A model generated the notes under the pieces. It was not told the DNA's origin. It was given only the letters and a program-made list of their open reading frames with translations, and searched no databases. This document shows, piece by piece, positions 26,688-35,594 of a DNA stretch of 64,000 bases; position 1 is the first letter of the stretch; each line of letters starts with the position of its first letter. Made by a program: the position numbers and the translations under genes. Location: contig NZ_OY730245.1 of assembly GCF_963422545.1 (NCBI RefSeq), positions 310,001-374,000 on the forward strand. The letters are read 5' to 3'. The DNA is from an uncultured Flavobacterium sp. (GTDB taxonomy: Bacteria > Bacteroidota > Bacteroidia > Flavobacteriales > Flavobacteriaceae).

Positions 26688-27029
26688 ATGTTTCTGATTG
26701 TTGCTAAATATTTAATTCCGAAAGGATATCGAGGAATGGCTGTGTTTCCGTTTGTGTTTTTAAAATACAATCAGGACAAAGAAAATTGGGTCTTTGTCAA
26801 TCACGAAAAAATTCATCTGCGACAACAATTAGAATTACTGATTCTTCCTTTTTATGTTTTCTATGTTTTTGAATATATAATTAGGCTAATTCAATATAAA
26901 AATAAGGATTTAGCGTACCGAAATATAAGCTTTGAAAGAGAAGCTTATACTAATGAAATGGATTCTGATTATTTAAAAAAACGATCTTTTTTCGGGTTTT
27001 TAAATTATTTAACTTTAAAAGAAAATTGA
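26688..27029 (+). CDS. Small membrane protein with HExxH motif, function unknown
   Basis: 113 residues, no family recognised. HEKIH at residues 39-43 is followed by RQQLE, a hydrophobic probable transmembrane segment (about 49-68) and a conserved-looking SFEREAY at 81-87. HExxH plus a downstream Glu is the zinc-ligand pattern of gluzincin metallopeptidases, so a minimal membrane-associated metallopeptidase is possible but unproven. The reading frame ends in TTGA, where the next gene can start at its TTG, so the two are coupled. The next gene is an ACC deaminase-like PLP enzyme, then a peptidoglycan glucosaminidase; a cell-envelope role would fit the latter. Confidence 0.75.
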   Translation: MFLIVAKYLIPKGYRGMAVFPFVFLKYNQDKENWVFVNHEKIHLRQQLELLILPFYVFYVFEYIIRLIQYKNKDLAYRNISFEREAYTNEMDSDYLKKRSFFGFLNYLTLKEN

Positions 27030-27928
27030 TTTTGAATCAGGAAATACACATTAACTTTCCAAATGATATTTCGTTGACTATTAAACGTGAAGATTTAATT
27101 CATCCGTTTGTTTCCGGGAATAAATTTCGAAAGTTAAAATACAATTTACTTCAGGCGAAAGCCGAAAATAAAACTACACTATTAACTTTTGGCGGCGCTT
27201 TTTCGAATCATATTGCGGCAGTCGCTTTTGCCGGAAAAGAGCAAGGTTTTAAGACTATCGGAATTATTCGCGGTGATGAACTTTTTGATAAAATTGAAGA
27301 AAATCCAACTCTGAAATTTGCTCAGGAAAACGGAATGCAATTTGAATTTGTTTCTCGTGAAGAATATCGCTTAAAGAGTGAAACTTCCTTTATAGAAAAA
27401 TTAAAAGAGAAGTTTGGCGACTTTTATTTAGTTCCTGAAGGCGGTACAAATGAATTGGCGGTAAAAGGCTGCGAAGAGATTTTGACTGCGGAAGATGCTG
27501 TTTTTAATTACGTTTGCTGTGCGGTAGGAACTGGCGGAACCATTTCGGGATTAATCAATAGTGCATTGCCACATCAGAAAATTTTAGGGTTTCCGGCGTT
27601 AAAAGGTGACTTTTTAACCGATGAAATTCGTATTTTTGCAAAAAAAGATAACTGGAATTTAATTTCTGACTATCATTTTGGAGGTTATGGGAAGATAAAT
27701 TTAGAATTAATTGAATTTATCAATGCTTTTTTTGAAGAAACAAAAGTGCCTTTAGATCCAATTTATACGGGAAAGATGTTTTTTGGCGTTATAGACTTAA
27801 TACATAAAAACTATTTTCCTGCGGGTTCAAAAATTTTACTCATTCACACTGGCGGATTGCAGGGAATTGACGGAATGAATATAAAATTGAAGCAGAAAAA
27901 ATTACCAATACTCAAAAGCAATGGTTAA
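27026..27928 (+). CDS. PLP-dependent enzyme, ACC deaminase / D-cysteine desulfhydrase family
   Basis: 300-residue fold-type II PLP enzyme. The PLP Lys is in FVSGNKFRKLKYN (about residues 28-40), the Asn/Ser substrate site in FGGAFSNHIAA (about 55-65), and the phosphate-binding Gly loop in GTGGTISG (about 168-175). Family members are 1-aminocyclopropane-1-carboxylate deaminase or D-cysteine desulfhydrase; the latter is the commoner activity in bacteria without plant association, but neither can be read directly. The start is TTG at 27026 (overlapping the previous stop) or TTG at 27032; no ATG is near. The 3' end overlaps the next gene by 8 bases, so this is a three-gene operon. Confidence 0.88.
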   Translation: MILNQEIHINFPNDISLTIKREDLIHPFVSGNKFRKLKYNLLQAKAENKTTLLTFGGAFSNHIAAVAFAGKEQGFKTIGIIRGDELFDKIEENPTLKFAQENGMQFEFVSREEYRLKSETSFIEKLKEKFGDFYLVPEGGTNELAVKGCEEILTAEDAVFNYVCCAVGTGGTISGLINSALPHQKILGFPALKGDFLTDEIRIFAKKDNWNLISDYHFGGYGKINLELIEFINAFFEETKVPLDPIYTGKMFFGVIDLIHKNYFPAGSKILLIHTGGLQGIDGMNIKLKQKKLPILKSNG

Positions 27929-28820
27929 AAAAATAATAACATTCTTAATTCTGGCAACTTTAGTGAGTTGTTCCTCTAGTAAACCTACTATTGCAACGAC
28001 CAAGAAAGCAGCAGCAGTACAGAAACCAAGAGTGGCCACAACCAAAAAGCCAACTTATTCTAAACCAATTGGCAAAAATTACCCTTCTACAAATAATACA
28101 ACTGAGGTTATTCAGTCTACTTCAAAAACAGTTGTAACCAGCGATTTAGTTAATAATTATGTATTGCAGTTTAAAGATATTGCAATGGGAAATATGCAAA
28201 AATATGGTATTCCTGCAAGTATTATTCTAGCACAGGGAATTCTGGAATCTGGTGCAGGAAAAGGAGATTTGGCTTTAGATGCGAATAATCATTTTGGGAT
28301 AAAATGTCATAATGACTGGCTTGGCGAAAGTGTTCGTCATGATGATGATGCAGAGCAGGAATGTTTTAGAAAATATGCAGAAGCATCCGAATCTTATAAA
28401 GATCACGCTTTGTTTTTGGTTGGAAAAAAGAGATATGCAAGTTTATTCACGTATGAAAAAGACGATTATAAAGCTTGGGCAAAAGGATTAAGGGCTTGCG
28501 GTTATGCAACTGATCCTAATTATCCGGATAAATTAATAAGTTATATTGAGCGTTATAATCTGCATCAGTACGATTGTCAGGTTACAGGCAGAAACTACAA
28601 ACCTTTTGAGAAATCTGTTGCAGTTAAAAGTGCCTCAACTTCTAATACAACTTCAAATTCGAACTCAAGTTTAAACGATCCAAATTTATACGAAGTTCAA
28701 AAAGGAGATACTTTATATTCGATTTCGAAGAAATTCAACGTAATGGTTGAAGATTTAAAACAGAAAAACAACCTTTCAGATAATGCGCTTTCGATTGGGC
28801 AGAAGTTGAAAGTTAAGTAG
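27921..28820 (+). CDS. Glucosaminidase (peptidoglycan hydrolase) lipoprotein with LysM domain
   Basis: 299-residue lipoprotein (lipobox LVSC, Cys at residue 17) with a low-complexity Thr/Lys/Ser linker (about 20-75). A GH73-type endo-beta-N-acetylglucosaminidase domain follows (about 80-215), with the catalytic Glu likely in QGILESGAGKG. A C-terminal LysM domain (about 255-299, YEVQKGDTLYSISKKF) binds peptidoglycan. It cleaves GlcNAc-MurNAc linkages during wall remodelling. The start overlaps the upstream PLP-enzyme gene. Envelope location is secure; the exact physiological role is not. Confidence 0.92.
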   Translation: MVKKIITFLILATLVSCSSSKPTIATTKKAAAVQKPRVATTKKPTYSKPIGKNYPSTNNTTEVIQSTSKTVVTSDLVNNYVLQFKDIAMGNMQKYGIPASIILAQGILESGAGKGDLALDANNHFGIKCHNDWLGESVRHDDDAEQECFRKYAEASESYKDHALFLVGKKRYASLFTYEKDDYKAWAKGLRACGYATDPNYPDKLISYIERYNLHQYDCQVTGRNYKPFEKSVAVKSASTSNTTSNSNSSLNDPNLYEVQKGDTLYSISKKFNVMVEDLKQKNNLSDNALSIGQKLKVK

Positions 28821-28868
28821 TTTTTTAGTTGTGAATTGTGAATTAAAAGTTTTGAGTGATTTATTATT

Positions 28869-29120
28869 ATGAAGAAGAAAATTTTGTGGGGAGTTTTTGC
28901 TTTTGCAGCAGTTTTAAGTATTAGACTTTTTTGCGGGGTGTATGTTCATGATAAATTTGCCGAAAGGCATTTTTTTATAAAATATCGCCCAACATGGAAA
29001 TGGACATTTTATTCTCCTATTGGAATATCAAATAAGAAAATAGAAGAACTTAGTAAAGAAGATCAAATTGAACAAAAATATTTTAATGAGTTTATAATAG
29101 GTCAACGTATAATTTTATAA
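28869..29120 (+). CDS. Small protein with N-terminal membrane segment, unknown
   Basis: 83 residues, no recognised family. A short basic N-terminus and a hydrophobic segment (about 6-25) suggest a membrane anchor or uncleaved signal. The rest is charged and aromatic (FFIKYRPTWKWTFYSP, then a KIEELSKEDQIEQKYF helix). It sits 48 bases after the glucosaminidase and 39 before hemL on the same strand, so it may be co-transcribed. Coding is supported by position and codon content rather than homology. Confidence 0.6.
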   Translation: MKKKILWGVFAFAAVLSIRLFCGVYVHDKFAERHFFIKYRPTWKWTFYSPIGISNKKIEELSKEDQIEQKYFNEFIIGQRIIL

Positions 29121-29159
29121 TTAGATCTAAAATTGGGACTCAAAAATCTAAAATAAATA

Positions 29160-30446
29160 ATGATATATAAAAGAAGTAGTCAGCTTTTTGCTGAAGCAGA
29201 AAAAGTAATTCCGGGAGGAGTAAATTCACCAGTTAGAGCGTTTAAAGCGGTTGGCGGAACTCCTATTTTTGTAAAAAGTGCCAAAGGTGCTTATTTGTAT
29301 GACGAAGACGGGAATAAATTAATAGATTATATCAATTCTTGGGGACCAATGATTTTAGGTCATGCTTATCAGCCAGTTGTAGATGCAGTGATTGAAAAAG
29401 CAAAATTGGGAACTTCATTTGGAATGCCAACGGAATTAGAAACGGAGATTGCGGCTTTGGCGGTTTCAATGGTTCCGAATATTGATAAAATCAGATTTGT
29501 AAATTCAGGTACAGAAGCTTGTATGAGCGCGATTCGTCTGGCTCGCGGATTTACAAAAAGAGATAAAATAATAAAATTTGCAGGTTGCTATCACGGACAT
29601 TCTGATTCGTTTTTGATTCAGGCGGGAAGTGGAGCCGTAACTTTTGGATCACCAAATAGTCCCGGAGTTACAGAAGGAACTGCAAAAGACACTTTGTTGG
29701 CAAAATACAATGATTTAGAGAATGTAAAGACTTTAATCGAAGCTAATAAAAACGAAATTGCTGCTATAATTATCGAACCGGTTGCCGGAAATATGGGATG
29801 TATTCCGCCTCAAAAAGGTTTCTTACAAGGTTTAAGAGATTTATGTACTGCAAACGGAATTTTATTAATTTTTGATGAGGTTATGACAGGTTTCCGTTTG
29901 GCTCGCGGCGGAGTTCAGGAATTGTTTAACATCGATGCTGATATTGTTACTTTCGGAAAAGTAATTGGTGGAGGTTTGCCGGTTGGAGCTTTTGCTGCAC
30001 GTGCTGAAATCATGAATTATTTAGCACCGCTTGGTCCTGTTTATCAAGCAGGAACATTGTCCGGAAATCCGCTGGCAATGGCAGCAGGATTAGCAATGTT
30101 GCAATCATTAAATAATGATCGTGCAATTTTTGATCGTTTAGACGAAAAAACAGCTTATTTAGAAGCTGGAATAGATAGAGTTTTAAAAGCAAATAATGTT
30201 GTTTTTACTATCAATAGAGTAGGATCAATGATTTCTGTTCACTTTGATTCAAATCCGGTTGTTGATTTTCAAACAGCAGCAAAAGGAGATAACGAAACGT
30301 TTAAGAAATTCTTCCATGGTTTGTTGCAAGAAGGTGTTTATATTGCGCCATCGGCATATGAAACCTGGTTTATTACAGATGCATTAACTTATGAAGATTT
30401 AGATTTCACAATTAATGCAATTGATAAGGTTTCAAAAACATTCTAA
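29160..30446 (+). CDS. hemL: Glutamate-1-semialdehyde 2,1-aminomutase
   Basis: 428-residue PLP enzyme of the class III aminotransferase fold that converts glutamate-1-semialdehyde to 5-aminolevulinate in the C5 haem pathway. NSGTEACMSAIRLARG (about 115-130) binds the cofactor phosphate, DEV lies at 239-241, and the PLP Lys is K267 in FGKVIGGGLPVGAF. N-terminal PGGVNSPVRAF is typical of HemL. It is full length. Other haem genes are not adjacent. A bidirectional terminator follows at 30452. Confidence 0.97.
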   Translation: MIYKRSSQLFAEAEKVIPGGVNSPVRAFKAVGGTPIFVKSAKGAYLYDEDGNKLIDYINSWGPMILGHAYQPVVDAVIEKAKLGTSFGMPTELETEIAALAVSMVPNIDKIRFVNSGTEACMSAIRLARGFTKRDKIIKFAGCYHGHSDSFLIQAGSGAVTFGSPNSPGVTEGTAKDTLLAKYNDLENVKTLIEANKNEIAAIIIEPVAGNMGCIPPQKGFLQGLRDLCTANGILLIFDEVMTGFRLARGGVQELFNIDADIVTFGKVIGGGLPVGAFAARAEIMNYLAPLGPVYQAGTLSGNPLAMAAGLAMLQSLNNDRAIFDRLDEKTAYLEAGIDRVLKANNVVFTINRVGSMISVHFDSNPVVDFQTAAKGDNETFKKFFHGLLQEGVYIAPSAYETWFITDALTYEDLDFTINAIDKVSKTF

Positions 30447-30451
30447 AAAAC

Positions 30452-30480
30452 AAAAAAGAGGCTCACGAGCCTCTTTTTTT
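30452..30480. terminator. Bidirectional terminator between hemL and the Spy-like gene
   Basis: AAAAAAGAGGCT and AGCCTCTTTTTT form a 12-bp stem with a CACG tetraloop, T-tracts on both strands. Confidence 0.9.
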
Positions 30481-30490
30481 ATAAGATGAA

Positions 30491-30931
30491 TTAGTTATTT
30501 GCTTTTTTGTATTCTTTCATTTTTTCTCTTGCTTTGTCTTTATTCTCTTCTTGAATTGCTTTCCATTTTGCGTATTGATCCGCATTTAAGATCGATTTCA
30601 TTTTAGCATCATTTGCATATCTTTCAGCCATTACTTCTTTTTTGAATGCTTCTCTTTCTGCGGCAGTAGGTTTTACATCGCTGTCTTTTTTTGCCTGGCG
30701 TGCTTCTTTGAATTTCTCAGCTTTAGCACTTCTGTCGGCTAAAAATTGTTTAACCTGAGCTTGTTGATTAGCGTCCAGATTTAATTCAGAAGTAAGTTTC
30801 TTCAACTGTTTTTCATTATGCTGTTCCGGAGTTAATTTTTCTCTTGGTTCGCGAGTTGATTTTTGATCCGTTTGTTGTGCGAAACTCGCCAGCCCAATGA
30901 ATAACAAAGCTGCAATAAATAATTTTTTCAT
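30491..30931 (-). CDS. Periplasmic Spy/CpxP-like helical protein
   Basis: 146 residues with a Sec signal peptide (MKKLFIAALLFIGLASFAQQ, cleavage about A18). The mature protein is almost wholly helical and highly charged. An LTPEQ-type motif at about residue 33 and an NADQYAKWKAIQEE motif near residue 119 resemble the LTxxQ repeats of Spy/CpxP/Zra proteins. Relatives bind misfolded proteins or metals in the periplasm; the role here is inferred. It is a single gene with the terminator at 30452. Confidence 0.75.
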   Translation of the reverse strand: MKKLFIAALLFIGLASFAQQTDQKSTREPREKLTPEQHNEKQLKKLTSELNLDANQQAQVKQFLADRSAKAEKFKEARQAKKDSDVKPTAAEREAFKKEVMAERYANDAKMKSILNADQYAKWKAIQEENKDKAREKMKEYKKANN

Positions 30932-31109
30932 GATGTAAGTTTTTTAATTGTTATAGATGTTAGACTTTATCAAATTGAATAGGTTTAATCTGATAATCAG
31001 AATTATAATTTATTTAACAAAACGAAAAAGTGTTTGATGAATTGTATTTTGATCTTTAATAAGCTTTTAATTGCTGTAATTGTGTCTTTATTTATTGTGC
31101 TTTTAAACT

Positions 31110-31117
31110 TAAATTTG
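31110..31117 (+). promoter_or_regulatory. -7 element for the DUF4274 gene
   Basis: TAAATTTG matches TAnnTTTG and lies 41 bases before the ATG at 31159. Confidence 0.45.
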
Positions 31118-31158
31118 TTAGAATAAAATAAATTAAGAGAATACAATTATATTAAAAT

Positions 31159-32082
31159 ATGAAGGAATTGTTTAATAAGAAAAATAAAAATCGAGTTCTT
31201 AAAGCCGTAAATGGTGAAATGTCTTATCGCAAATTAACTGCTGCCGAATTACATCAATTTGTTCAGCATTGGAATTATGATGACGGAATTGAACCTTTTA
31301 AATGGATTATCAAACAAAAGTATCTTGATAAAGGAACGGCGCTTTGTTTATATTGGATGTTGCAACCGGATTATTTCTGTAAATTCAAAAACGAAGACGA
31401 AATAAAAGAGGATATTAATTACGAGACATATTTGCTAGTAAAAGAAATCGAAAAAAAATATGTTTCCGGTTTTTATGGAGATGAAAATTTTTCTTTTGAT
31501 CCGAAAGAAGAGTTTCCGGATGAATATTCTAATACCAATTGTGTTCCTGCAGAAATGTTGGTGAAATCACCGGGAGATGTTTTTGAACGACAAGATATTG
31601 AATTTGCTTTTTTAAGAAAGCCCAATGAAAAAGAATTAAAAACAATCAATACCAAAATTGCCGATGCTGTAAAAATCATTCAGATTTCGAATCCTGATTT
31701 TCTTTATAATCAAACAGATTTGGTAATAAAAGCCATAATTGAAAGTGTTGAATATTGGAAAGGAAAAGAATTAGGAAAAATAAAAATCAAAAATCTGTCT
31801 TATTTGTGGATGGATTCTGTTCATAAAAAACACAATTGGGATTGGATTATTTGGGATTGGGAAACGGGAAATAATATTGGAGTTACAAATGCAACGAAAG
31901 AATTAACCTGTCTTGCAGATACAATCATAAACCATACAATTGATGGATTTCAGCAATCGGCTATAATTTCAGATTTGTATAAAAATCTGGAAGGTGTAAA
32001 TAGTTTCTATGACTTAAAAAAAGATCCGTACAGCGGAATTGGTTTACTTTTTAGTACAGATCATTTAAAATTTAGGGAATAA
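31159..32082 (+). CDS. DUF4274 domain-containing protein
   Basis: 307-residue cytoplasmic protein. The N-terminal ~60 residues carry the DUF4274 pattern: LHQFVQHWNYDDGIEPFKWII, then the DKGTALCLYWML block (about residues 57-68). The remaining two thirds repeat the theme weakly: a second acidic segment and a WDWIIWDWETG motif near residues 230-240. DUF4274 proteins often occur in polymorphic-toxin immunity or uncharacterised contexts; nothing adjacent supports such a role here. It has its own promoter. Confidence 0.8.
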   Translation: MKELFNKKNKNRVLKAVNGEMSYRKLTAAELHQFVQHWNYDDGIEPFKWIIKQKYLDKGTALCLYWMLQPDYFCKFKNEDEIKEDINYETYLLVKEIEKKYVSGFYGDENFSFDPKEEFPDEYSNTNCVPAEMLVKSPGDVFERQDIEFAFLRKPNEKELKTINTKIADAVKIIQISNPDFLYNQTDLVIKAIIESVEYWKGKELGKIKIKNLSYLWMDSVHKKHNWDWIIWDWETGNNIGVTNATKELTCLADTIINHTIDGFQQSAIISDLYKNLEGVNSFYDLKKDPYSGIGLLFSTDHLKFRE

Positions 32083-32204
32083 AAAAGGTGTTTTAATAAA
32101 AGGGTTCTATTAGGAATTCTTTTTTTAGGATCAGAAATTCACTTCAAAATTAATTGCGTAATTTAGTAAAACAAGAAGTAAAGAACCCAAAAAAACAAGT
32201 TATT

Positions 32205-33230
32205 ATGAGTTTAAATGTCGCATCAAACAATAATAAAATTGCCTTTTTTTCAACACAGCCTTACGATAAAACTTTCTTTAATAAATACAATGCCGATTTT
32301 GGTTTTGAGTTAGATTTTTTTGAAACACAACTAAATCCGCAGACTGTTATTTTAATAGAAAATACCTCTATTGTCTGCGTTTTTGTAAACGATATTGTCA
32401 ATGGAGCTGTTATCAAACAATTGGCAGAAAAGGGAGTGAAGATTATTGCATTGCGTTGTGCTGGTTTTAATAACGTCGATTTAGAAGCTGCAAAAAAGTA
32501 CAATATAAAGGTCTGCCGCGTTCCCGCATATTCGCCTCAGGCAGTTGCAGAACATGCAATGGCAATGATTTTAACTTTAAACAGAAAAACACATAAAGCT
32601 TATAACAGAGTTCGGGAACAAAACTTTTCTTTGAACGGATTATTAGGTTTCGATTTATTTGGAAAAACAATCGGGATCATTGGAACGGGAAATATAGGAA
32701 AAACTTTTGCTAAAATTGCTTTAGGTTTTGGATGTAAAGTTCTGGCGTATGATATTGTTACGAATGCCGAAATGGAAAAAGACGGAGTACAATTTGTTTC
32801 TCTTGAAGAAATCTTTAAATCGAGTGATATTATATCGCTTCATTGCCCTTTAAACGAGCAAACCAAACATATTATTAATAGCAAGTCTATCGATGAGATG
32901 AAAGACAGTGTGATGATTATCAACACAAGTCGTGGCGGATTAATAGAAACAGCTTCAGTTATCGAAGGTCTTAAAGAAGGGAAAATTGGTTATCTTGGAA
33001 TCGATGTTTACGAGCAGGAAGAAAAACTATTTTTCAGAGATCTTTCGGCTGATATCATTCAAGATGATGCGATTCAGCGTTTAATGAGTTTTCCAAATGT
33101 TTTAGTAACAGCACATCAGGCCTTTTTTACCAATGAAGCCTTAACACAAATTGCTTTGGTAACTTTTAATAATATAAAGTCTTTAATAGCTCAAAATGAT
33201 ATTGAGAATAAAGCAGCTTTGTTGGTTTAA
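32205..33230 (+). CDS. D-2-hydroxyacid dehydrogenase (D-lactate dehydrogenase-like)
   Basis: About 341-residue NAD-dependent dehydrogenase of the D-isomer family, interconverting a 2-oxoacid such as pyruvate and the D-hydroxyacid. The Rossmann motif GIIGTGNIGK lies about midway (near residue 147). Catalytic Arg is in INTSRGG, the Glu lies in the LGIDVYEQE segment, and the His in VTAHQAFFT. LLGFDLFGKT before the Rossmann fold is typical of D-LDH. An in-frame TTG extends the frame to 32154, but the ATG at 32205 gives the family-typical start. It is followed by a strong palindrome at 33246. Confidence 0.9.
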   Translation: MSLNVASNNNKIAFFSTQPYDKTFFNKYNADFGFELDFFETQLNPQTVILIENTSIVCVFVNDIVNGAVIKQLAEKGVKIIALRCAGFNNVDLEAAKKYNIKVCRVPAYSPQAVAEHAMAMILTLNRKTHKAYNRVREQNFSLNGLLGFDLFGKTIGIIGTGNIGKTFAKIALGFGCKVLAYDIVTNAEMEKDGVQFVSLEEIFKSSDIISLHCPLNEQTKHIINSKSIDEMKDSVMIINTSRGGLIETASVIEGLKEGKIGYLGIDVYEQEEKLFFRDLSADIIQDDAIQRLMSFPNVLVTAHQAFFTNEALTQIALVTFNNIKSLIAQNDIENKAALLV

Positions 33231-33245
33231 ATGGAACAAAATACA

Positions 33246-33279
33246 AAACCCGACAGGTTTTTAAAACCTGTCGGGTTTG
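33246..33279. terminator. Perfect palindrome / terminator after the D-LDH gene
   Basis: 16-base arms AAACCCGACAGGTTTT and complement meet with a 1-base loop. It shares the TTTTTAAAA core with palindromes at 1711 and 35766. It probably terminates the upstream gene; the convergent lysS ends at 33335. Confidence 0.75.
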
Positions 33280-33334
33280 AATATTATAAAATCAAATTGG
33301 AATTTGTAATTTCCAAAATTGGAATTTTAAAAAA

Positions 33335-35038
33335 TTACTCCACCAATTCCACAGTTTTAAACTCGCCTTCAACGACAACTTTAGTCAAACCGTGTTTCGA
33401 TAAGTTTTTCATAGACACATCCCATTTTTTACCGCTTAAAGCAGAAGTAACTTTTAGTTGCCCTAATTCCATTTTATTTTCGTTTCCTTTCAATAAAGTA
33501 ATGATTACTTTTTCTTCGTCAGAAAGTTCAATCTGAGATTGTTTTTTCTCCGGACGCATTTGTGGGAACAATAAAACTTCCTGAATTGATGCGTTATTTG
33601 TTAAATACATAATCAAACGATCCATTCCAATTCCCATTCCAGAAGTTGGAGGCATACCGTATTCAAGCGCTCTTAAGAAATCCTCATCGATGATTCCATT
33701 AGCTTCATCATCACCTTTTGCAGCCAAACGCATTTGATCTTCAAAACGTTCACGCTGATCAATTGGGTCATTTAATTCAGAGTATGCATTAGCAATTTCT
33801 TTACCACAAACCATCAATTCAAAACGCTCAGTAAGTTCAGGATTATCGCGGTGTTCTTTACAAAGAGGCGACATTTCTTTAGGATAATCAGTAATGAAAG
33901 TTGGCTGAATATAATTTCCTTCACATTTAGCTCCAAAAATTTCATCGATCAATTTTCCTTTACCCATTGTTTTATCAACTTCGATTCCCATTCCTCTTGC
34001 GGCTTCAAACAATTCTTCTTCAGTTTTTCCTGAGATATCAAAACCAGTAAAATGTTTGATAGAATCTGTCATTGTAACACGAGCATACGGCGCTTTAAAG
34101 TTAATTTGGTGTTCACCAAAAGTCACTTCGCTAGTTCCGTTTACAGCAATTGCACAATGCTCAAGCAAACCTTCAGCAAATTCCATCATCCAGTTGTAGT
34201 CTTTATAGGCTACATATATTTCCATTGCTGTAAATTCAGGATTATGCGTTCTGTCCATTCCTTCGTTACGGAAGTTTCTTGAGAACTCATAAACACCTTC
34301 AAAACCACCAACAATTAATCTCTTTAAGTATAATTCGTTTGCAATACGCATATAAAGCGGAATATCAAGCGAATTATGGTGCGTGATAAAAGGTCTTGCC
34401 GAAGCACCACCAGGAATCGATTGTAAAACCGGTGTGTCAACTTCAAGATATCCGGCATCGTTAAAATAACCACGCATCGCGCTGAACAACTTTGTACGTT
34501 TAATAAAAGTTTCTTTAACATGCTGATTCACTGTTAAATCTACATAACGCATTCTGTAACGCAATTCGGCATCATTAAAAGCATCGTGTATTTTTCCGTC
34601 TTCATCCACTTTTGGTAACGGAAGAGGGCGTAACGTTTTACTCAAGAAAGTAAAACCGCTCACACGAATACATTTTGCACCAACTTGTGTCGTAAACAAT
34701 TCACCTTCGATACCAATAAAGTCACCTAAATCAGTTAATTTTTTAAAAACCGTGTTGTATAATGTTTTATCATCACCTTCACACAAAACATCGCGATTCA
34801 CGTACAATTGTATACGTCCTTCGCTATCCTGCAATTCAGCAAAACAAGCTTTTCCCTGATCTCTCACACTCATCAAACGTCCGGCAACGATAACCTTTTT
34901 ACCTTCTTCAAAAGACTCCTTAATTTGCTTCGAAGTATGATTTACAGGAAAAAGATTAGCTGGATAAGGATTGATTCCTAAGTTGCGTAAGTTTTGAAGT
35001 TTTTCTCTTCTAATGATTTCTTGTTCTGATAATGCCAT
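33335..35038 (-). CDS. lysS: Lysine--tRNA ligase (class II)
   Basis: 567-residue class IIb synthetase charging tRNA-Lys. The N-terminal OB fold (about 50-150) carries the anticodon-binding region. Class II motif 2 is FRNEGMDRTHNPEFT (about 262-276) and motif 3 is GMGIGMDRLIM (about 477-487). The C-terminal ~65 residues after motif 3 (EEKVIITLLKGNE...) extend beyond the ~505-residue E. coli enzyme; this tail is usual in Flavobacteriia. A TATCTTTG -7 element at 35061 gives a very short leader. Identification is secure. Confidence 0.97.
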   Translation of the reverse strand: MALSEQEIIRREKLQNLRNLGINPYPANLFPVNHTSKQIKESFEEGKKVIVAGRLMSVRDQGKACFAELQDSEGRIQLYVNRDVLCEGDDKTLYNTVFKKLTDLGDFIGIEGELFTTQVGAKCIRVSGFTFLSKTLRPLPLPKVDEDGKIHDAFNDAELRYRMRYVDLTVNQHVKETFIKRTKLFSAMRGYFNDAGYLEVDTPVLQSIPGGASARPFITHHNSLDIPLYMRIANELYLKRLIVGGFEGVYEFSRNFRNEGMDRTHNPEFTAMEIYVAYKDYNWMMEFAEGLLEHCAIAVNGTSEVTFGEHQINFKAPYARVTMTDSIKHFTGFDISGKTEEELFEAARGMGIEVDKTMGKGKLIDEIFGAKCEGNYIQPTFITDYPKEMSPLCKEHRDNPELTERFELMVCGKEIANAYSELNDPIDQRERFEDQMRLAAKGDDEANGIIDEDFLRALEYGMPPTSGMGIGMDRLIMYLTNNASIQEVLLFPQMRPEKKQSQIELSDEEKVIITLLKGNENKMELGQLKVTSALSGKKWDVSMKNLSKHGLTKVVVEGEFKTVELVE

Positions 35039-35060
35039 TTTGTGCTCTTTTTTAAGTGTG

Positions 35061-35068
35061 CAAAGATA
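35061..35068 (-). promoter_or_regulatory. -7 element for lysS
   Basis: Minus-strand TATCTTTG matches TAnnTTTG, 22 bases before the ATG, implying a leader of only about 15 bases. Confidence 0.5.
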
Positions 35069-35140
35069 AAGAAAAGAATGTAGATTTCAGAATGCAGTTT
35101 TTAGATTTTTTGAAGCAGTATTTTTTGGTTTTCAATCCCT

Positions 35141-35214
35141 TTAGTCCCGCTATTCATTTCAATCTTTTGTGCCGAACACCGGCACAAAAGGATTTCCATT
35201 TCTATCGGGGCTAG
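35141..35214. repeat. Structured hairpin repeat, copy 2
   Basis: Outer arms TAGTCCCG (from 35142) and CGGGGCTA (to 35213). Inner arms CTTTTGTGCCG (35164-35174) and CGGCACAAAAG (35180-35190) form a perfect 11-bp stem with loop AACAC. Flanking motifs match those at 17858 and 59574, while the stem sequence differs. Confidence 0.7.
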
Positions 35215-35259
35215 ATTAGAAATTTTAGTTTTCAAAAGACCTTTTAGTTGGAGTGTTTT

Positions 35260-35345
35260 GTCTTTGCGAGGAACGAAGCAATCACGCTTGCAATAATTAA
35301 ATTATGAGATATTCGACATGAGATTGCTTCGTTCCTCGCAAAGAC
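35260..35345. repeat. Inverted repeat of the gcgaggaacgaagcaa family, long form
   Basis: Perfect 24-base arms at 35260-35283 and 35322-35345 with a 38-base AT-rich interior. It is a longer relative of 15721-15797. Confidence 0.8.
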
Positions 35346-35367
35346 AAGATTGGGTTCCGATTGCGAA

Positions 35368-35475
35368 TGATGGATTAAAATCCATCCCTACAATATATTT
35401 TGTTCCTACGGAACTCCTCTAAAAAATTCCGGAAGAATGATTCATATTGTAGTAACGGATTTTAATCCGTTGAAA
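35368..35475. repeat. Pair of ggattttaatcc-type repeats
   Basis: gatggattaaaatccatc at 35368-35385 is a self-complementary unit. A relative, acggattttaatccgt, lies near 35455-35470. Text between them contains tcctacggaactcct and is not coding in any convincing frame. Confidence 0.45.
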
Positions 35476-35594
35476 ACAAATGCATGCGATTCCTCGTTCG
35501 CAAAGACAATATTGTGGTAAAAACTATTTCTATAAAAAATTAAATAAAAACCTCAGTATCTTAGCCTCTCAGAACCTCAGAACCTTTCAAAAAA

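Noticed and set aside
33231..33536. 101-codon plus-strand frame starting right after the D-LDH stop
   Set aside because: It runs through the palindrome at 33246 and then antisense to the lysS C-terminus; its composition is not protein-like.
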